A stretch of 64,000 bases of DNA from Gammaproteobacteria bacterium (GTDB taxonomy: Bacteria > Pseudomonadota > Gammaproteobacteria > Burkholderiales > Burkholderiaceae_C): the NCBI GenBank assembly GCA_018828125.1, contig JAHJWB010000015.1, forward strand, positions 229,656-293,655, read 5' to 3'. How positions within the stretch are numbered: position 1 is the stretch's first letter; each line of letters begins with the position of its first letter. The notes under the pieces are model-generated. The model worked only from the letters and a program-made list of their open reading frames with translations. It made no database searches and was not told where the DNA came from. Both the position numbers and the translations under genes were made by a program. Below are positions 18,007 through 28,191 of this stretch, piece after piece.

Positions 18007-18957
18007 TCAGCTGCGTGCAGACGCCGCCCGTCGCGGCGCGTCGTAGGCGTCGACAATGCGCGCCACCAGCGGGTGGCGCACTACGTCTGCGCTGGTAAAG
18101 CGGGTGATGGCGATGCCTTTGACGCGCTTGAGCACGCGTTCTGCATCCACCAAACCACTCATCGCGCCTTTGGGCAGGTCAACCTGGCTCACGTCCCCGG
18201 TGACCACAGCGCGAGCGCCAAAGCCGATGCGGGTCAAAAACATCTTCATCTGCTCGGGGGTGGTGTTCTGCGCCTCGTCCAGGATCACAAACGCATTGTT
18301 CAGCGTGCGCCCGCGCATGAAAGCCAGCGGCGCGATTTCGATCGCATTGCGTTCAAACGCTTTTTGCACCTTGTCGTGGCCCATCAGCTCGTACAGCGCG
18401 TCATACAGCGGGCGCAGGTAGGGGTCCACCTTTTGCGCCAGGTCGCCGGGCAGAAAGCCCAGGCGCTCGCCCGCCTCGACCGCAGGGCGGGTCAGCACGA
18501 TGCGCTGCACGGTGCTGCGCTCCAATGCATCCACCGCACAAGCCACCGCCAGATAGGTCTTGCCCGTCCCTGCCGGGCCGATGCCAAAGGTGATGTCGTG
18601 GGAGGCAATGTTCTGCAGGTACAGGTTCTGCGTGGGCGTGCGCCCCCGCAGGTCGGCACGGCGGGTGTTGAGGATGATTGCGTCGTCAGGCGCCTGCAGC
18701 AGTTCGCTGTCGCCTGCCAGCATCAGCTGGATGTAATCCTCGGTGATCGGACGCTCGGCCATCTCGTACAGGGCCTGCAGCAACTCCATCGCCTGCGTGG
18801 CCTTGGCCTTGGGGCCATCTACCTTGAATTGCTCGTGCCGGTGCGCAATGCTCACCGAGAGAGCCACCTCGATGGTGCGCAGATGCGCATCGGCCGGGCC
18901 ACACAGGTTGGTGAGACGGGTGTTGTTGTGGGGGGTGAAGGTGTGGCGCAGGATCAC
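18007..18957 (-). CDS. phoH: PhoH-family ATPase
   Basis: A 316-residue P-loop ATPase of the PhoH/PhoL type, linked to RNA metabolism and genetically tied to YbeY. The Walker A motif is [11 protein letters not shown] and the Walker B region is [20 protein letters not shown], followed by [11 protein letters not shown]. The GTG at 18957 is chosen: it gives the family N-terminus ([15 protein letters not shown]), and the longer frame upstream overlaps the divergent ruvA without family similarity. Confidence 0.93.
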   Translation of the reverse strand: MILRHTFTPHNNTRLTNLCGPADAHLRTIEVALSVSIAHRHEQFKVDGPKAKATQAMELLQALYEMAERPITEDYIQLMLAGDSELLQAPDDAIILNTRRADLRGRTPTQNLYLQNIASHDITFGIGPAGTGKTYLAVACAVDALERSTVQRIVLTRPAVEAGERLGFLPGDLAQKVDPYLRPLYDALYELMGHDKVQKAFERNAIEIAPLAFMRGRTLNNAFVILDEAQNTTPEQMKMFLTRIGFGARAVVTGDVSQVDLPKGAMSGLVDAERVLKRVKGIAITRFTSADVVRHPLVARIVDAYDAPRRAASARS

Positions 18958-19038
18958 GCGGATAATTCCAGTCTGGCAATCGAGAACACGGCAAGAAACC
19001 GGCGCTGCACGCTTTGCAGCCGCCGACAAAGGACACCC

Positions 19039-19614
19039 ATGATAGGCAAATTGACCGGCACCCTGCTGGAGAAGAACCCCCCGGAGGTGCTGGTGGACTG
19101 CCAGGGCGTCGGCTACGAGGTATATGTGCCCATGAGCACTTTTTACAACCTGCCAGCCTTGGGCGAGCGGGTGAGCCTGCTCACCCAGTTCATCGTGCGC
19201 GAAGATGCGCAACTGCTGTACGGGTTTGCCACTGCGCCAGAGCGACAGGCGTTTCGTGAACTCATCAAGATATCTGGGGTGGGCCCGCGCACGGCACTGT
19301 CCGTGCTCAGTGGCATGGGCGTGGGCGACCTCGCCCAGGCGATCACGCTGCAAGAGGCGGGCCGCCTGGTCAAGGTGCCGGGTATTGGCAAGAAAACAGC
19401 TGAACGGTTACTGTTGGAGCTCAAAGGGAAGCTGGGCGCTGACATGGGGGCTGTGCACGGTGGCGCCACCAACGACGCCCAGGCAGATATCCTCCAGGCC
19501 TTGCTGGCGTTGGGATACAACGACAAGGAGGCCGCGGCGGCGCTCAAGGCGCTGCCAGCGGACATAGGGGTAAGTGACGGGATCAAGCTGGCGCTAAAGG
19601 CGCTGGCCAAGTAA
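19039..19614 (+). CDS. ruvA: Holliday junction DNA helicase subunit RuvA
   Basis: A 191-residue RuvA, which binds four-way junctions as a tetramer and loads the RuvB motor. Domain I starts [12 protein letters not shown], and the two helix-hairpin-helix motifs are seen as [15 protein letters not shown] and [16 protein letters not shown]. The C-terminal domain III ([19 protein letters not shown]) contacts RuvB. ruvB lies on the same strand about 1.6 kb on, separated by a protease gene. Confidence 0.97.
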   Translation: MIGKLTGTLLEKNPPEVLVDCQGVGYEVYVPMSTFYNLPALGERVSLLTQFIVREDAQLLYGFATAPERQAFRELIKISGVGPRTALSVLSGMGVGDLAQAITLQEAGRLVKVPGIGKKTAERLLLELKGKLGADMGAVHGGATNDAQADILQALLALGYNDKEAAAALKALPADIGVSDGIKLALKALAK

Positions 19615-19640
19615 CGGGTTCAACCAGAGGGATAACAGAG

Positions 19641-21179
19641 ATGATGTATCGCGCTTCGTTTAAATTTGCGGGACTACTGGTCGCGCTGGCCCTAACAGCT
19701 TGCGGCGGAGGTAGCGGGAGTGATGCATCTGCAGTGCCCCCGGCACCGGGCACTCCGGCCGTCCCCGAACAGCCCACCACCCCCAACGTTCCTGCCACGC
19801 CAACGCCCGTGACCGCAGACCGTATCGAGCCGCTTGACACGGGACTTCCCAAATTGGCGAGCAGCGCCAGCGCCAAGGCAGCGGTGCGCAGCGGTGTCGC
19901 CGTGCAGGCCACTCCGCTGCGCCTCGGTCCGTTGGAGGGCGTTCAGGCCCTCGTGAGGAAGGCCACGCAACCTGCGGCGCTCACCAAGGGTGCCCCCCAG
20001 CAGATCGGCGTGGCCCGACCGGTGGAGGCCACTGCTAAAGCGCGCGACCTGATGGGCCAACTCAAATGGCAACTGGCTGACGCGGGCCTGCAGCGGGCCG
20101 CAGTCAGCTTCACTGCTGTGGGTGCCCAGGGCGTCCGGCTGGGGCTGGTAGTGCGCCAATTGCCGCCGGGTACGGTCCTGCGCTTCTACTCACAGGCTGG
20201 CAGTGAACTGGTGCAGGTGTTGGGTACCGATGTTCTGCGCAGTATCCAGCGCAACCTGGACGCGGGTGACACCGGTGACTCCGCGCGCACCTACTGGGGC
20301 CCGGATTTTGGTGGGGCTGAAACCACGTTGGAGCTGGAAGTTCCAGTGGGAGCGCGGCTTGAGCAAGAGCTGGACATCGCAGTGCCCACGCTTTCGCACA
20401 TCTTCGTATCGCCCGACCAGGCCACGGCCGCAAGCTTTGCCAAGTTGGGCGAATCAGGCTCCTGCAACATTGATGTATCGTGCAAGCCCGAACTCAGTGC
20501 CGAAAGCCGTTCAGTGGCCCGCATGATTTTTGTGGTTGAAGGCGACAGCTACCTGTGCACGGGCACGCTGCTCAACGATGCTGCGTCAAGCAAGGTACCG
20601 CATTTCCTGTCGGCGCACCACTGCATCTCCACCCAGACGGTTGCCTCGTCGTTGACCACTGACTGGTTCTACCGCTCATCGTCCTGCAATAACGCCACGC
20701 TGAATCCCGGTACGCAGAAGGTTACGGGTGGCGCACAGTTGTTGTTTGCCGACTCGCAGACAGACACCTCGTTCTTGCGGCTGAACAGCGCGCCGCCGCA
20801 AGGCGTTGTGTATGCGGGTTCGTACGTCGGGTCCGTGAACACCTCCGCCGCTGTGCTGGGCATCCACCACCCCCGTGGCGACCTGCAAAAGGCAAGCGCT
20901 GGCTCGGTGGTCCAGTTCAGTTATTGCAGCAACGAGCAGTGCTTCCCACAAACGCAGCAGGATGGCAGGTTCTACACGGTGGGATGGACTGAGGGTACGA
21001 CGGAGGGCGGCAGCAGTGGCTCCGGCCTTTTCTTCTCCATCGGCTCCACGCGTTACCTGATTGGTCAGCTCTATGGCGGATCGTCCAGTTGCGCTGCGCC
21101 CACAGGCCGTGACTACTATGGACGTTTCGACCTGCCTTTCAATTTGGCCCTCAAGTCTTGGCTGATGCCCGGTTCATGA
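19641..21179 (+). CDS. Lipoprotein trypsin-like serine protease (lysyl endopeptidase-like)
   Basis: A 512-residue lipoprotein: signal peptide with lipobox LALTAC (Cys21), a Pro-rich linker (about 30-60), a propeptide-like region to about 270, then a chymotrypsin-fold protease. The triad is visible: His326 or 327 in FLSAHHC, Asp375 in TDTSFLRL and Ser459 in [10 protein letters not shown]. The pattern YLCTGTLLN...SAHHC...GIHHPRGD...[11 protein letters not shown] resembles Achromobacter lysyl endopeptidase, with several Cys suited to disulfides. It sits 26 bases after ruvA and 31 before ruvB on the same strand. It was probably inserted into the ruvAB unit, as nothing links it to recombination. 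Confidence 0.88.
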   Translation: MMYRASFKFAGLLVALALTACGGGSGSDASAVPPAPGTPAVPEQPTTPNVPATPTPVTADRIEPLDTGLPKLASSASAKAAVRSGVAVQATPLRLGPLEGVQALVRKATQPAALTKGAPQQIGVARPVEATAKARDLMGQLKWQLADAGLQRAAVSFTAVGAQGVRLGLVVRQLPPGTVLRFYSQAGSELVQVLGTDVLRSIQRNLDAGDTGDSARTYWGPDFGGAETTLELEVPVGARLEQELDIAVPTLSHIFVSPDQATAASFAKLGESGSCNIDVSCKPELSAESRSVARMIFVVEGDSYLCTGTLLNDAASSKVPHFLSAHHCISTQTVASSLTTDWFYRSSSCNNATLNPGTQKVTGGAQLLFADSQTDTSFLRLNSAPPQGVVYAGSYVGSVNTSAAVLGIHHPRGDLQKASAGSVVQFSYCSNEQCFPQTQQDGRFYTVGWTEGTTEGGSSGSGLFFSIGSTRYLIGQLYGGSSSCAAPTGRDYYGRFDLPFNLALKSWLMPGS

Positions 21180-21210
21180 TGCCGAAGCTGGCGAGAGCGC
21201 ACATACAAAG

Positions 21211-22272
21211 ATGACCATCCAAACCGACGACTTCGCCCCCGCACCCGCCAAACGCGTCATTTCCGCTGTCCCCGCCTCCCCGCAAGAGGAAGCCATCGAG
21301 CGTGCCCTGCGCCCCAAGCTCTTGCAAGAGTACGTGGGCCAGGCCAAGGCGCGTGAGCAATTGGAGATTTTCATCGGCGCGGCCCGAAAGAGGGGTGAGG
21401 CGCTGGACCATGTGCTGCTGTTCGGCCCGCCAGGCCTGGGCAAGACCACGCTGTCGCACATCATCGCTGCCGAACTGGGCGTGAACCTGCGCCAGACCAG
21501 CGGACCCGTGCTGGAAAAGCCCAAGGACTTGGCGGCTCTGCTGACCAATCTGGAGAAGAACGACGTTCTTTTCATTGACGAGATCCACCGCCTCTCGCCC
21601 GTGGTCGAGGAAATCCTCTACCCCGCGCTGGAGGACTACCAGATCGACATCATGATCGGCGAGGGGCCCGCGGCGCGCAGCATCAAGCTTGACCTGCAGC
21701 CCTTCACCCTGGTGGGCGCCACTACACGCGCAGGCATGCTCACCAACCCGCTGCGCGACCGCTTCGGCATCGTCGCGCGGCTGGAGTTCTACACGTCCGA
21801 AGAGCTTGCGCGTATCGTCAAGCGCAGCGCAGGGCTGCTCAATGCGCCCATGGACGATGAAGGCGGTTTTGAAATTGCCCGACGCTCGCGCGGCACGCCG
21901 CGCATTGCCAACCGGCTGCTGCGCCGCGTTCGCGACTACGCTGAAGTCAAGGGCGACGGACGCATCACCAAAACCATTGCCGACAAGGCGCTGGCCATGC
22001 TGGACGTGGACCCGCAGGGTTTTGACGTGATGGACCGCAAGCTGCTCGAAGCCGTGATCCACCGCTTTGATGGCGGCCCCGTGGGGCTGGACAACATCGC
22101 TGCGAGCATTGGGGAAGAGGCGGGCACCATCGAAGATGTGATCGAGCCTTACCTGATCCAGCAGGGCTTTTTGCAGCGCACGCCGCGCGGGCGCATTGCC
22201 ACGCTGGCGGCGTTCCGGCATCTGGGCGTCACGCCGCCCAGCGCAGGGGCGCCGGGGCTGTTTGGCGCCTGA
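21211..22272 (+). CDS. ruvB: Holliday junction branch migration ATPase RuvB
   Basis: A 353-residue AAA+ motor. The N-terminal region reads [19 protein letters not shown]. Walker A is [14 protein letters not shown], Walker B is [11 protein letters not shown], the sensor region is [19 protein letters not shown], and the C-terminal winged helix has [17 protein letters not shown]. All key residues are intact. It should be co-transcribed with ruvA despite the intervening protease gene. Confidence 0.98.
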   Translation: MTIQTDDFAPAPAKRVISAVPASPQEEAIERALRPKLLQEYVGQAKAREQLEIFIGAARKRGEALDHVLLFGPPGLGKTTLSHIIAAELGVNLRQTSGPVLEKPKDLAALLTNLEKNDVLFIDEIHRLSPVVEEILYPALEDYQIDIMIGEGPAARSIKLDLQPFTLVGATTRAGMLTNPLRDRFGIVARLEFYTSEELARIVKRSAGLLNAPMDDEGGFEIARRSRGTPRIANRLLRRVRDYAEVKGDGRITKTIADKALAMLDVDPQGFDVMDRKLLEAVIHRFDGGPVGLDNIAASIGEEAGTIEDVIEPYLIQQGFLQRTPRGRIATLAAFRHLGVTPPSAGAPGLFGA

Positions 22273-22337
22273 ATAAGAAAAGTAAGAATGCGCCGAGCGG
22301 CGGCATGCGCAATGCCATCGTCGCTCCACCCAATCAG

Positions 22338-24149
22338 TCACTGCATAACGGCGCCAGCCGAGACGCTGGTGTGCGTGGGTTCTTCGGACGCAGCCGCCTC
22401 TTCGTTCCTGGTGCTGCGTACGGCACCGGCATCCAGCACCCCCGCAACAATCAACGACTGCGCCGCGTAGTACGTTGTCAGCACCCACACCTGTGACATG
22501 GGCAGGGGCATCACAAAGCGGTTGGTCGCCAGCAGTGCATCGCTCAGCATGAAGAATCCGGCGCCAATGGCCACCAGCAGCGATGGCGTGTCGCGCAGCA
22601 CGGTGGCCCGGCCAATAGCCTGGGCGGCCATCAGCGCAATCACCAAGACATAAGCGGCCACGGGCGCGCGCAGCGCAGGCGGCAATCCGCCCGTCCACAG
22701 GAACGCGTACATGGCGACGCCGATTCCCAAGGTGGCGGCCAATGCTCCACGGTGCGGAAACCATGCTTGGCCGTTTTTGAACAGCGCCACATAAAACAGA
22801 TGTGCCACCAGAAAGCTCACCAGGCCGGGGATAAAAAAACCCTGGAACATCAGAAACACATCCCCCGCCAGCGATCCGGCCAGCGCGGCAGCAAGAAGGA
22901 TGATATTTTTTAAGCAAAATTGGCCTCTAGCGCTTAATGGATAAGCGCTAATAGCTACCAAAAGAAGAGCAACCAACATCGTCAGTGGCTTGAACAGCCA
23001 ATGCCACTGCAGAAAGCCCAAAGCGCTGGTGGCGGTGGCCAGCGCCGCGCTTTGCAGCATCAAGGCCATCAACACGGTGATACGGCCCTGCATCACCGCG
23101 CCCAGTGCCCACTGGCATACCAGCAGCACCACAAACCAGATCCCGTTGTCTGCCAGGGGCGCGCTGTCGGCCTGCCACAGGAAGGCCGCCACGCCTGCCA
23201 GCAACACCCCAAACTGCACCAGCGCAAACCACTGCACCGCACGGGACATGGGTGGGTGGTATGGCTGCATCTGCGACATGCTGAACGCTGGTTTGGGATA
23301 CCGCTCGGCGACATCCGCAGGTCGCCACCCGGGTGGCTTGACCCACACCTTGAGCTTGTCGAGCCAACTGCGCGCATGCCAGCTGTCGTGCGCCAGACCG
23401 GCGTACACCTGGGCATTGGCCCACAGAGGGTCCCAGCTGTTGAGCAAGCCGCGCGTGCCGTACACGCACCGCTCTTGGTCATCTTCGTCCTTGAAGGTGC
23501 CGAACAGGCGGTCCCACACGATCAGGATGCCGCCGTAGTTCTTGTCCAGGTACGGGTCGTTCACTGCGTGGTGCACACGGTGGTTGCTGGGGCTGCAGAA
23601 CCAGCGGTCAAACCAGCCCAGGCGCCCCACCTGCTCGGTGTGCACCCAGAACTGATAGAGCAGGTCGATGAGCGCCACCACCGCAAACACCAGCGGAGGC
23701 ACGCCCGCCAGCGCCATGGGCACATAAAAGATCCAGCCCAGAAGTGCGCCAGAGCTGGTCTGGCGCAGCGCGGTGCTCAGGTTGTAGTCCTGGCTCTGGT
23801 GGTGCACCGCGTGCGCGGCCCACAACACGGCGGACTCGTGCCCCATGCGGTGCAGCCAGTAGTAGCAAAAATCGTAGAACACCAGCGCCAGCAGCCAGCC
23901 CGGCAGGCTGGTCCAGAACGCATCGCTGCGCCACAGCGCCACATGCTCGAACACGGCGGTGTAGATGCCGATGCGCAGCAGGCGTGTGAACACCGCGCTG
24001 GTCTGGCTGAGCATTCCGAGGCTGATGCTGCTGACTGCATCGGCCAGCCGGTAGGTGTTGCGCCGGCGCTTGTAGCCAATCGCCAGTTCAAGGGCGATCA
24101 GTACAAAGAAAACGGGAGTGGCAAGGACGATGATCTGGCTGGGGCTCAT
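22338..24149 (-). CDS. Fatty acid hydroxylase/sterol desaturase fused to YhhN (lysoplasmalogenase) domain
   Basis: A 603-residue membrane protein with two domains. The N-terminal half is a di-iron fatty acid hydroxylase with histidine boxes WLHRMGHE, AAHAVHHQSQ and NHRVHHAVND, plus FWVHTEQVG, an arrangement close to alkylglycerol monooxygenase. The C-terminal 230 residues have many helices and the YhhN/TMEM86 patterns KPLTM, SLAGDVFLM and FFMLSDALLA. Both families act on ether lipids, so a plasmalogen or alkyl-glycerol cleaving enzyme is a reasonable inference. ATG at 24149 is chosen; an in-frame TTG at 24185 abuts the upstream stop. An AGCGCT element is built in frame into residues about 395-412. 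Confidence 0.85.
   Translation of the reverse strand: MSPSQIIVLATPVFFVLIALELAIGYKRRRNTYRLADAVSSISLGMLSQTSAVFTRLLRIGIYTAVFEHVALWRSDAFWTSLPGWLLALVFYDFCYYWLHRMGHESAVLWAAHAVHHQSQDYNLSTALRQTSSGALLGWIFYVPMALAGVPPLVFAVVALIDLLYQFWVHTEQVGRLGWFDRWFCSPSNHRVHHAVNDPYLDKNYGGILIVWDRLFGTFKDEDDQERCVYGTRGLLNSWDPLWANAQVYAGLAHDSWHARSWLDKLKVWVKPPGWRPADVAERYPKPAFSMSQMQPYHPPMSRAVQWFALVQFGVLLAGVAAFLWQADSAPLADNGIWFVVLLVCQWALGAVMQGRITVLMALMLQSAALATATSALGFLQWHWLFKPLTMLVALLLVAISAYPLSARGQFCLKNIILLAAALAGSLAGDVFLMFQGFFIPGLVSFLVAHLFYVALFKNGQAWFPHRGALAATLGIGVAMYAFLWTGGLPPALRAPVAAYVLVIALMAAQAIGRATVLRDTPSLLVAIGAGFFMLSDALLATNRFVMPLPMSQVWVLTTYYAAQSLIVAGVLDAGAVRSTRNEEAAASEEPTHTSVSAGAVMQ
22914..22965 (+). repeat. AGCGCT-N9-AGCGCT palindromic element, copy 5, inside a CDS
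   Basis: Perfect AGCGCT arms with interior TAATGGATA, flanked by AAAATTGGCCTCT and TAGCTACCAAA. It lies fully within the desaturase-YhhN fusion gene and is read in frame on the minus strand as VAISAYPLSARGQF. It falls in the loop after the first YhhN helix, between KPLTM and SLAGD. Confidence 0.88.
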
Positions 24150-24185
24150 GGGGGACACCAAAATGTCCACCGATTCTTGCCCCAA

Positions 24186-25355
24186 TCAGGTCAGCGCGCC
24201 TCTGGCATCAACCCTGATGATGCGTTCCACCACGCCCATCGTCAGTCCGCCGCGTACGCCGATCAAGAAGTCGTGCAAATTCACCGTGGGGTCGCAATGG
24301 CCGGGGATGAGCCACAGCATGCGGCCCAGCGCGGGCAAGCGGGCTTTGGGTCCGTCGGCGTAGAGTAGTCCGTGTTCGTCGCCGCCGTTGGCAAAGCGCA
24401 GCGTGCGGTCGGCAGGCAGCAGGGCGACGGTGGGCAAGCCGGAGTCGATGGCGTGGCTTTTGTGCCCGGCATCGCACACGGCATGACCTTCGCGCACCGA
24501 CACCACCTGGGTCTTGACGAACAGCGCGTGCTCAAACGCGGGTTGCGCCGGTTCGCGTTCGTTGCGTGCGTAGTCGGCGTCCATGAACAAAAACGAGCCC
24601 GCCTGAAGTTCGCCAAACACGCCGCTGGCGGCCTCATGCACCAGCGTGCCAGTGCCCGATCCGGTGATCAGCGGCACCGTGATGCCCGCCTCCTCGATCA
24701 GCTGCCGCGTGTGGATGGCAGCGCGCACGACCTGCGCGATGGCCTCCTTGCGGCCCACGGTGCTGGCCAGATGCTGCGCGCGCCCGTGGTAGGCCTGCAG
24801 ACCCGCGAACCGCAGGCGTTGGCTGCGCGCCACGGCCAGCGCCAGGGGAACGGCGGCCTCGCCCGGGGGAACGCCACAGCGGCCCTGGCCGACGTCTATC
24901 TCTACCAGCACATCGATGCCTGCGTCGCTGCCGTGTTGCGCCATGGCTTCGGCCAGGCGCTCAATGCCCTCCGGATGGTCCACGGCCACACCCAGCCGAC
25001 CGCCCCGTGCCGCCAGCTGCGCGGCCAGCCGCGCCACGCGGTGCAGCTTGGGCATGGCAATCACCTGGTTGGTGATGGTGATGTCGTTCACGCCGCCAGC
25101 GGCCAGCGCCTCGGCTTCGGCCACCTTTTGCACGCACACGCCTTGGGCGCCCGCGCGTTGCTGCAACAACGCGATTTCGGCACTTTTGTGCAGCTTGGCG
25201 TGGGGCCGCCAGCGCACCTGGTGCTTGCGGGCAAAGTCAGCCATGCGCTGGATGTTGCGGTCCATGGCGTCGAGGTCCACCACCAGGGCCGGGGTGTCGA
25301 TCAGGTCCACCCTCTGCCCGATGCAGGCCTCGAGTGCTTCAGGAATGGGTTTCAT
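24186..25355 (-). CDS. D-threonine aldolase-like PLP enzyme (DSD1 family)
   Basis: A 389-residue alanine-racemase-fold enzyme of the D-threonine aldolase/D-serine dehydratase-like family. The PLP lysine is Lys54 in RPHAKLHKS. The C-terminal metal site is PGHCDPTVN (the HxC pattern that holds a divalent ion), and the phosphate-binding part reads TGSGTGTLVHEA. It probably cleaves D-threonine-like beta-hydroxy-D-amino acids to glycine and an aldehyde. Its start overlaps the upstream phosphatase gene by 17 bases, and the desaturase fusion follows downstream. Confidence 0.85.
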   Translation of the reverse strand: MKPIPEALEACIGQRVDLIDTPALVVDLDAMDRNIQRMADFARKHQVRWRPHAKLHKSAEIALLQQRAGAQGVCVQKVAEAEALAAGGVNDITITNQVIAMPKLHRVARLAAQLAARGGRLGVAVDHPEGIERLAEAMAQHGSDAGIDVLVEIDVGQGRCGVPPGEAAVPLALAVARSQRLRFAGLQAYHGRAQHLASTVGRKEAIAQVVRAAIHTRQLIEEAGITVPLITGSGTGTLVHEAASGVFGELQAGSFLFMDADYARNEREPAQPAFEHALFVKTQVVSVREGHAVCDAGHKSHAIDSGLPTVALLPADRTLRFANGGDEHGLLYADGPKARLPALGRMLWLIPGHCDPTVNLHDFLIGVRGGLTMGVVERIIRVDARGALT

Positions 25356-25980
25356 CGCGTGCTGCGTGGTTGTCCAGGTGTTGGGTGTCTGCCCAGCCCA
25401 CCAGCGTTAGGCCGTCGGGTGTCCATAGCAGGCGGTTGATGGCCGCGTTCGCCAGCTGCCAGGTGCGGGGCGCCTGGATGTCCTGGCGCGTCGCCAGGCG
25501 GTACAGCACATCCAGCACGCCGCCGTGCGCCACCATCACGACCTGCTCACCCACATGTTGCCGCGCAAGGCTGGCCACGGTGCGCTCGATGCGATCGCGC
25601 AGCGTGACCAGCGACTCGCCCCCCTCGGGCGTGTAGTGCGGGTCACGCTTGCGCCAGCGCAGCGCGTCCTCGGGCAACTCGGCTTCGATCTCGGCAAACG
25701 TGCGGCCCTGAAAGTGGCCGAAGCTGCGCTCGCGCAGCCCCAATTCGGTGTTCAGCGGCGCGCCCGTGGTGCGGGCCACGGCTTGGGCCGTGGCGTGTGC
25801 GCGTTTCAGGTCGCTGGTGTAGATGGCAGCGATGGGCTCGCCCGCCAACGCCTTGGCGACCTGATCGGCCTGCCATAGGCCCGTGTCGTTGAGCGGAATG
25901 TCCAGGTGGCCCTGGATGCGGGTGTCTACGTTCCAGGCGGTTTCGCCGTGGCGGATGGCAACGATGCGGGTAGCGTGCAT
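25339..25980 (-). CDS. Histidine phosphatase family protein (GpmB-like)
   Basis: A 213-residue member of the phosphoglycerate mutase/histidine phosphatase family. The catalytic RHGETAWN motif is at residues 10-17. ERSFGHFQG and the second catalytic histidine in VMVAHGGVLDVLY follow. Similar short proteins act as phosphoserine or cobalamin-precursor phosphatases, so the exact substrate is open. It overlaps the downstream aldolase-like gene. Confidence 0.9.
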   Translation of the reverse strand: MHATRIVAIRHGETAWNVDTRIQGHLDIPLNDTGLWQADQVAKALAGEPIAAIYTSDLKRAHATAQAVARTTGAPLNTELGLRERSFGHFQGRTFAEIEAELPEDALRWRKRDPHYTPEGGESLVTLRDRIERTVASLARQHVGEQVVMVAHGGVLDVLYRLATRQDIQAPRTWQLANAAINRLLWTPDGLTLVGWADTQHLDNHAARDETHS

Positions 25981-26018
25981 GCAGGTGTGGGCGAAAGGGG
26001 AAGCAGTGAATCAGCGAA

Positions 26019-26729
26019 TCAGCGAGCGGGTGCTGCAGGTACCACCACGCCCGGCTGTGCAGGGGCGGTTGCGGGTGTTCCGGTCCGCTGGGTTGGAAGG
26101 GGCAGGCTCACCTGCCGCGGGCCCTGCGGCGGTTGGGGAAACCCTTGCAGCGCGGCGTCCAGAAGCACGCCATACACGGCGGGGTCACTGACCCACACAT
26201 CCTCGTGCACGGCCGATGTTTCATACACCACGGCCTGGGTCTGGGCGTCACGCATGACGAGGCTGACCGCGCGGCGGTGCAGCGGCGTGGGGCCACCCAT
26301 GCGCCAGATACCGCCCACACCCCAGCCACGTCCGTACCAGCCACCCCCAAAACCACCACCAAAAGCCCATGGGGACGGGCCATACATGCCGTAGGGCCCA
26401 TAAGGGTAGGCCCATGGGTCGAGACGGGGGACGTTGTCAGCCTGCACGCCTACTTGCACCAGCAGGGTCGGCGCCGCGGCGTCAGCGCGCTGCAGCCCCA
26501 CGCGGGCGAGGGCTTGTTCGGCCAACTGGGCAATGGGGTCGAAAGACGGGGTTTGTTGAGACGGCAGGCGCTCCAGCCGGTAGGTGGCGGGGCTGGGCAG
26601 CGTCGTCAGCGTTGAAAAGCTTTGTACCTGACCATCGACGATGCGGGTGGTGCTGCAGCCTGCCAGCACTGCGGTGGCAAGACCCAACAGCAGGGCGCCC
26701 GTCCAGCGGCGCGGTGTGATCCATTTCAT
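26019..26729 (-). CDS. DUF4136-like lipoprotein
   Basis: A 236-residue lipoprotein with signal peptide and lipobox AVLAGCSTT (Cys about 25). The body resembles the DUF4136 pattern (FSTLTTLPSPATYRLERLP, then DPIAQLAEQALARVGLQ and LLVQVGVQAD). The centre is rich in Gly, Tyr and Trp (YPYGPYGMYG, GGGFGGGWYGRGWG). The ATG at 26729 has AGGAG upstream; the longer open frame is a shadow. Function unknown; probably anchored in the outer membrane. Confidence 0.82.
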   Translation of the reverse strand: MKWITPRRWTGALLLGLATAVLAGCSTTRIVDGQVQSFSTLTTLPSPATYRLERLPSQQTPSFDPIAQLAEQALARVGLQRADAAAPTLLVQVGVQADNVPRLDPWAYPYGPYGMYGPSPWAFGGGFGGGWYGRGWGVGGIWRMGGPTPLHRRAVSLVMRDAQTQAVVYETSAVHEDVWVSDPAVYGVLLDAALQGFPQPPQGPRQVSLPLPTQRTGTPATAPAQPGVVVPAAPAR

Positions 26730-26817
26730 GGCGGTGGCTCCTTGGTCCTCGGTCAGTGTCAGTCCACGCTGCGTGCAGGTGGCAAAGACGGTGGGAGTGC
26801 CCGTGGCCGCACGAGGT

Positions 26818-27789
26818 TCACGACAACTGCACCACCTGAACACCTGGTAACGAAGGCGCGGGCGCCGCAAACTCTTCCTTGTCGAAGGCCTTGTCGCCGT
26901 CTTCGCTGGCGACGCCCGTGGCTTTGGCATTCTTGAAGTCGAACAGGCTGCCGTCCAGCAGGTGCGAAGGCACCACGTTCTGCAGCGCGTTGAACATGTT
27001 TTCCACCCGGCCCGGAAAGCGCTTTTCCCACTCGCGCAGCATCTCGCCCACTTGCTTGCGCTGCAGGTTCTCCTGGCTGCCGCACAGGTTGCACGGGATG
27101 ATGGGGAAGTTGCGGTGCGCGGCCCAGCGGGCGGTGTCTTTTTCGGCCACGTAGGCCAGCGGGCGGATCACCACATGCTTGCCGTCGTCGCTGACCAGCT
27201 TGGGTGGCATGCTCTTCATCTTGCCGCCAAAGAACATGTTGAGCAGCAGCGTCTGCAGGATGTCATCCCGGTGGTGGCCCAGCGCGATTTTGGTGCAGCC
27301 CAACTCGTCGGCTACGCGGTACAAAATGCCTCGGCGCAGGCGGCTGCACAGGCTGCAGGTGGTCTTGCCCTCGGGGATGAGCTTCTTGACGATGCTGTAG
27401 GTGTCTTCGTTCTCGATGTGAAAAGGAACGCCGGTGCTGGTCAGGTATTCGGGCAGCACATGCTCGGGGAAGCCCGGCTGCTTCTGGTCCAGGTTGACGG
27501 CCACCAGGTCAAAGTGGATGGGCGCGCGGGCCTTGAGCTTGAGGAGGATGTCCAGCAGCGCATAGCTGTCCTTGCCGCCGGACATGCACACCATGACCTT
27601 GTCGCCTTCTTCAATCATGTTGAAGTCCACGATGGCCTTGCCGACTTCGCGGCACAGGCGCTTTTCCAGCTTGTGGGTTTCACGCTCGATCTTCATGCGG
27701 GCGGCGCCGCTGGCGGCTGCGTCGGCGGGTTCCTCGGCCCAGCCAGCCGAAGGGGCGGGAGTCGGGGTCTCATTCAATACTGCGCTCAT
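26818..27789 (-). CDS. ttcA: tRNA 2-thiocytidine(32) synthetase TtcA
   Basis: A 323-residue PP-loop ATPase that thiolates cytidine 32 of certain tRNAs using an Fe-S cluster. The PP-loop is [11 protein letters not shown] (about 70-80). The two CxxC pairs are [12 protein letters not shown] and [14 protein letters not shown]. It starts 4 bases after folB, so it belongs to the same transcription unit. Confidence 0.96.
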   Translation of the reverse strand: MSAVLNETPTPAPSAGWAEEPADAAASGAARMKIERETHKLEKRLCREVGKAIVDFNMIEEGDKVMVCMSGGKDSYALLDILLKLKARAPIHFDLVAVNLDQKQPGFPEHVLPEYLTSTGVPFHIENEDTYSIVKKLIPEGKTTCSLCSRLRRGILYRVADELGCTKIALGHHRDDILQTLLLNMFFGGKMKSMPPKLVSDDGKHVVIRPLAYVAEKDTARWAAHRNFPIIPCNLCGSQENLQRKQVGEMLREWEKRFPGRVENMFNALQNVVPSHLLDGSLFDFKNAKATGVASEDGDKAFDKEEFAAPAPSLPGVQVVQLS

Positions 27790-27793
27790 GGGG

Positions 27794-28165
27794 TCACCAC
27801 TGTCCTGTTTCTACGCGAATGGCCACTTCGCAGTCGTCAAAAATTTCGAGTTTGGCAATCTTCACGCGCACGCCCAGCACGCCGGGCAGCTGCATCAGGC
27901 GGTTGGCCAGCTTGCCAATCAGGCTCTCCAGCAGGTTCACATGCTCGGCCGTGCACTCGTCGATGATGATCTGGCGCACACGGCGGTAGTCCAGCACATG
28001 GCCGATGTCGTCGTCACGCGGTGCCAGGGGCTGCACGCCCAGGCTCAGCTCGGCATCGACCTGGATGGGCTGCGGGTCGGTCTTTTCGTGGTCGAGGATG
28101 CCCAGGTTGGCGTCAAAGCGCAAACCGGTGAGCGTGAGGATCTGGGTGCCTGCAGCTGTTGTCAT
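27794..28165 (-). CDS. folB: Dihydroneopterin aldolase
   Basis: A 123-residue FolB-fold enzyme converting 7,8-dihydroneopterin to 6-hydroxymethyl-dihydropterin in folate synthesis. Recognisable parts are [17 protein letters not shown] at the N-terminus, DYRRVRQII and the catalytic-region [18 protein letters not shown] at 28165 has AGGA about 9 bases upstream. A GTG at 28195 overlapping the folM stop is an alternative that adds 10 residues. Confidence 0.92.
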   Translation of the reverse strand: MTTAAGTQILTLTGLRFDANLGILDHEKTDPQPIQVDAELSLGVQPLAPRDDDIGHVLDYRRVRQIIIDECTAEHVNLLESLIGKLANRLMQLPGVLGVRVKIAKLEIFDDCEVAIRVETGQW

Positions 28166-28191
28166 GAATAGGTCCTGGTGCGAGCAGGTGC

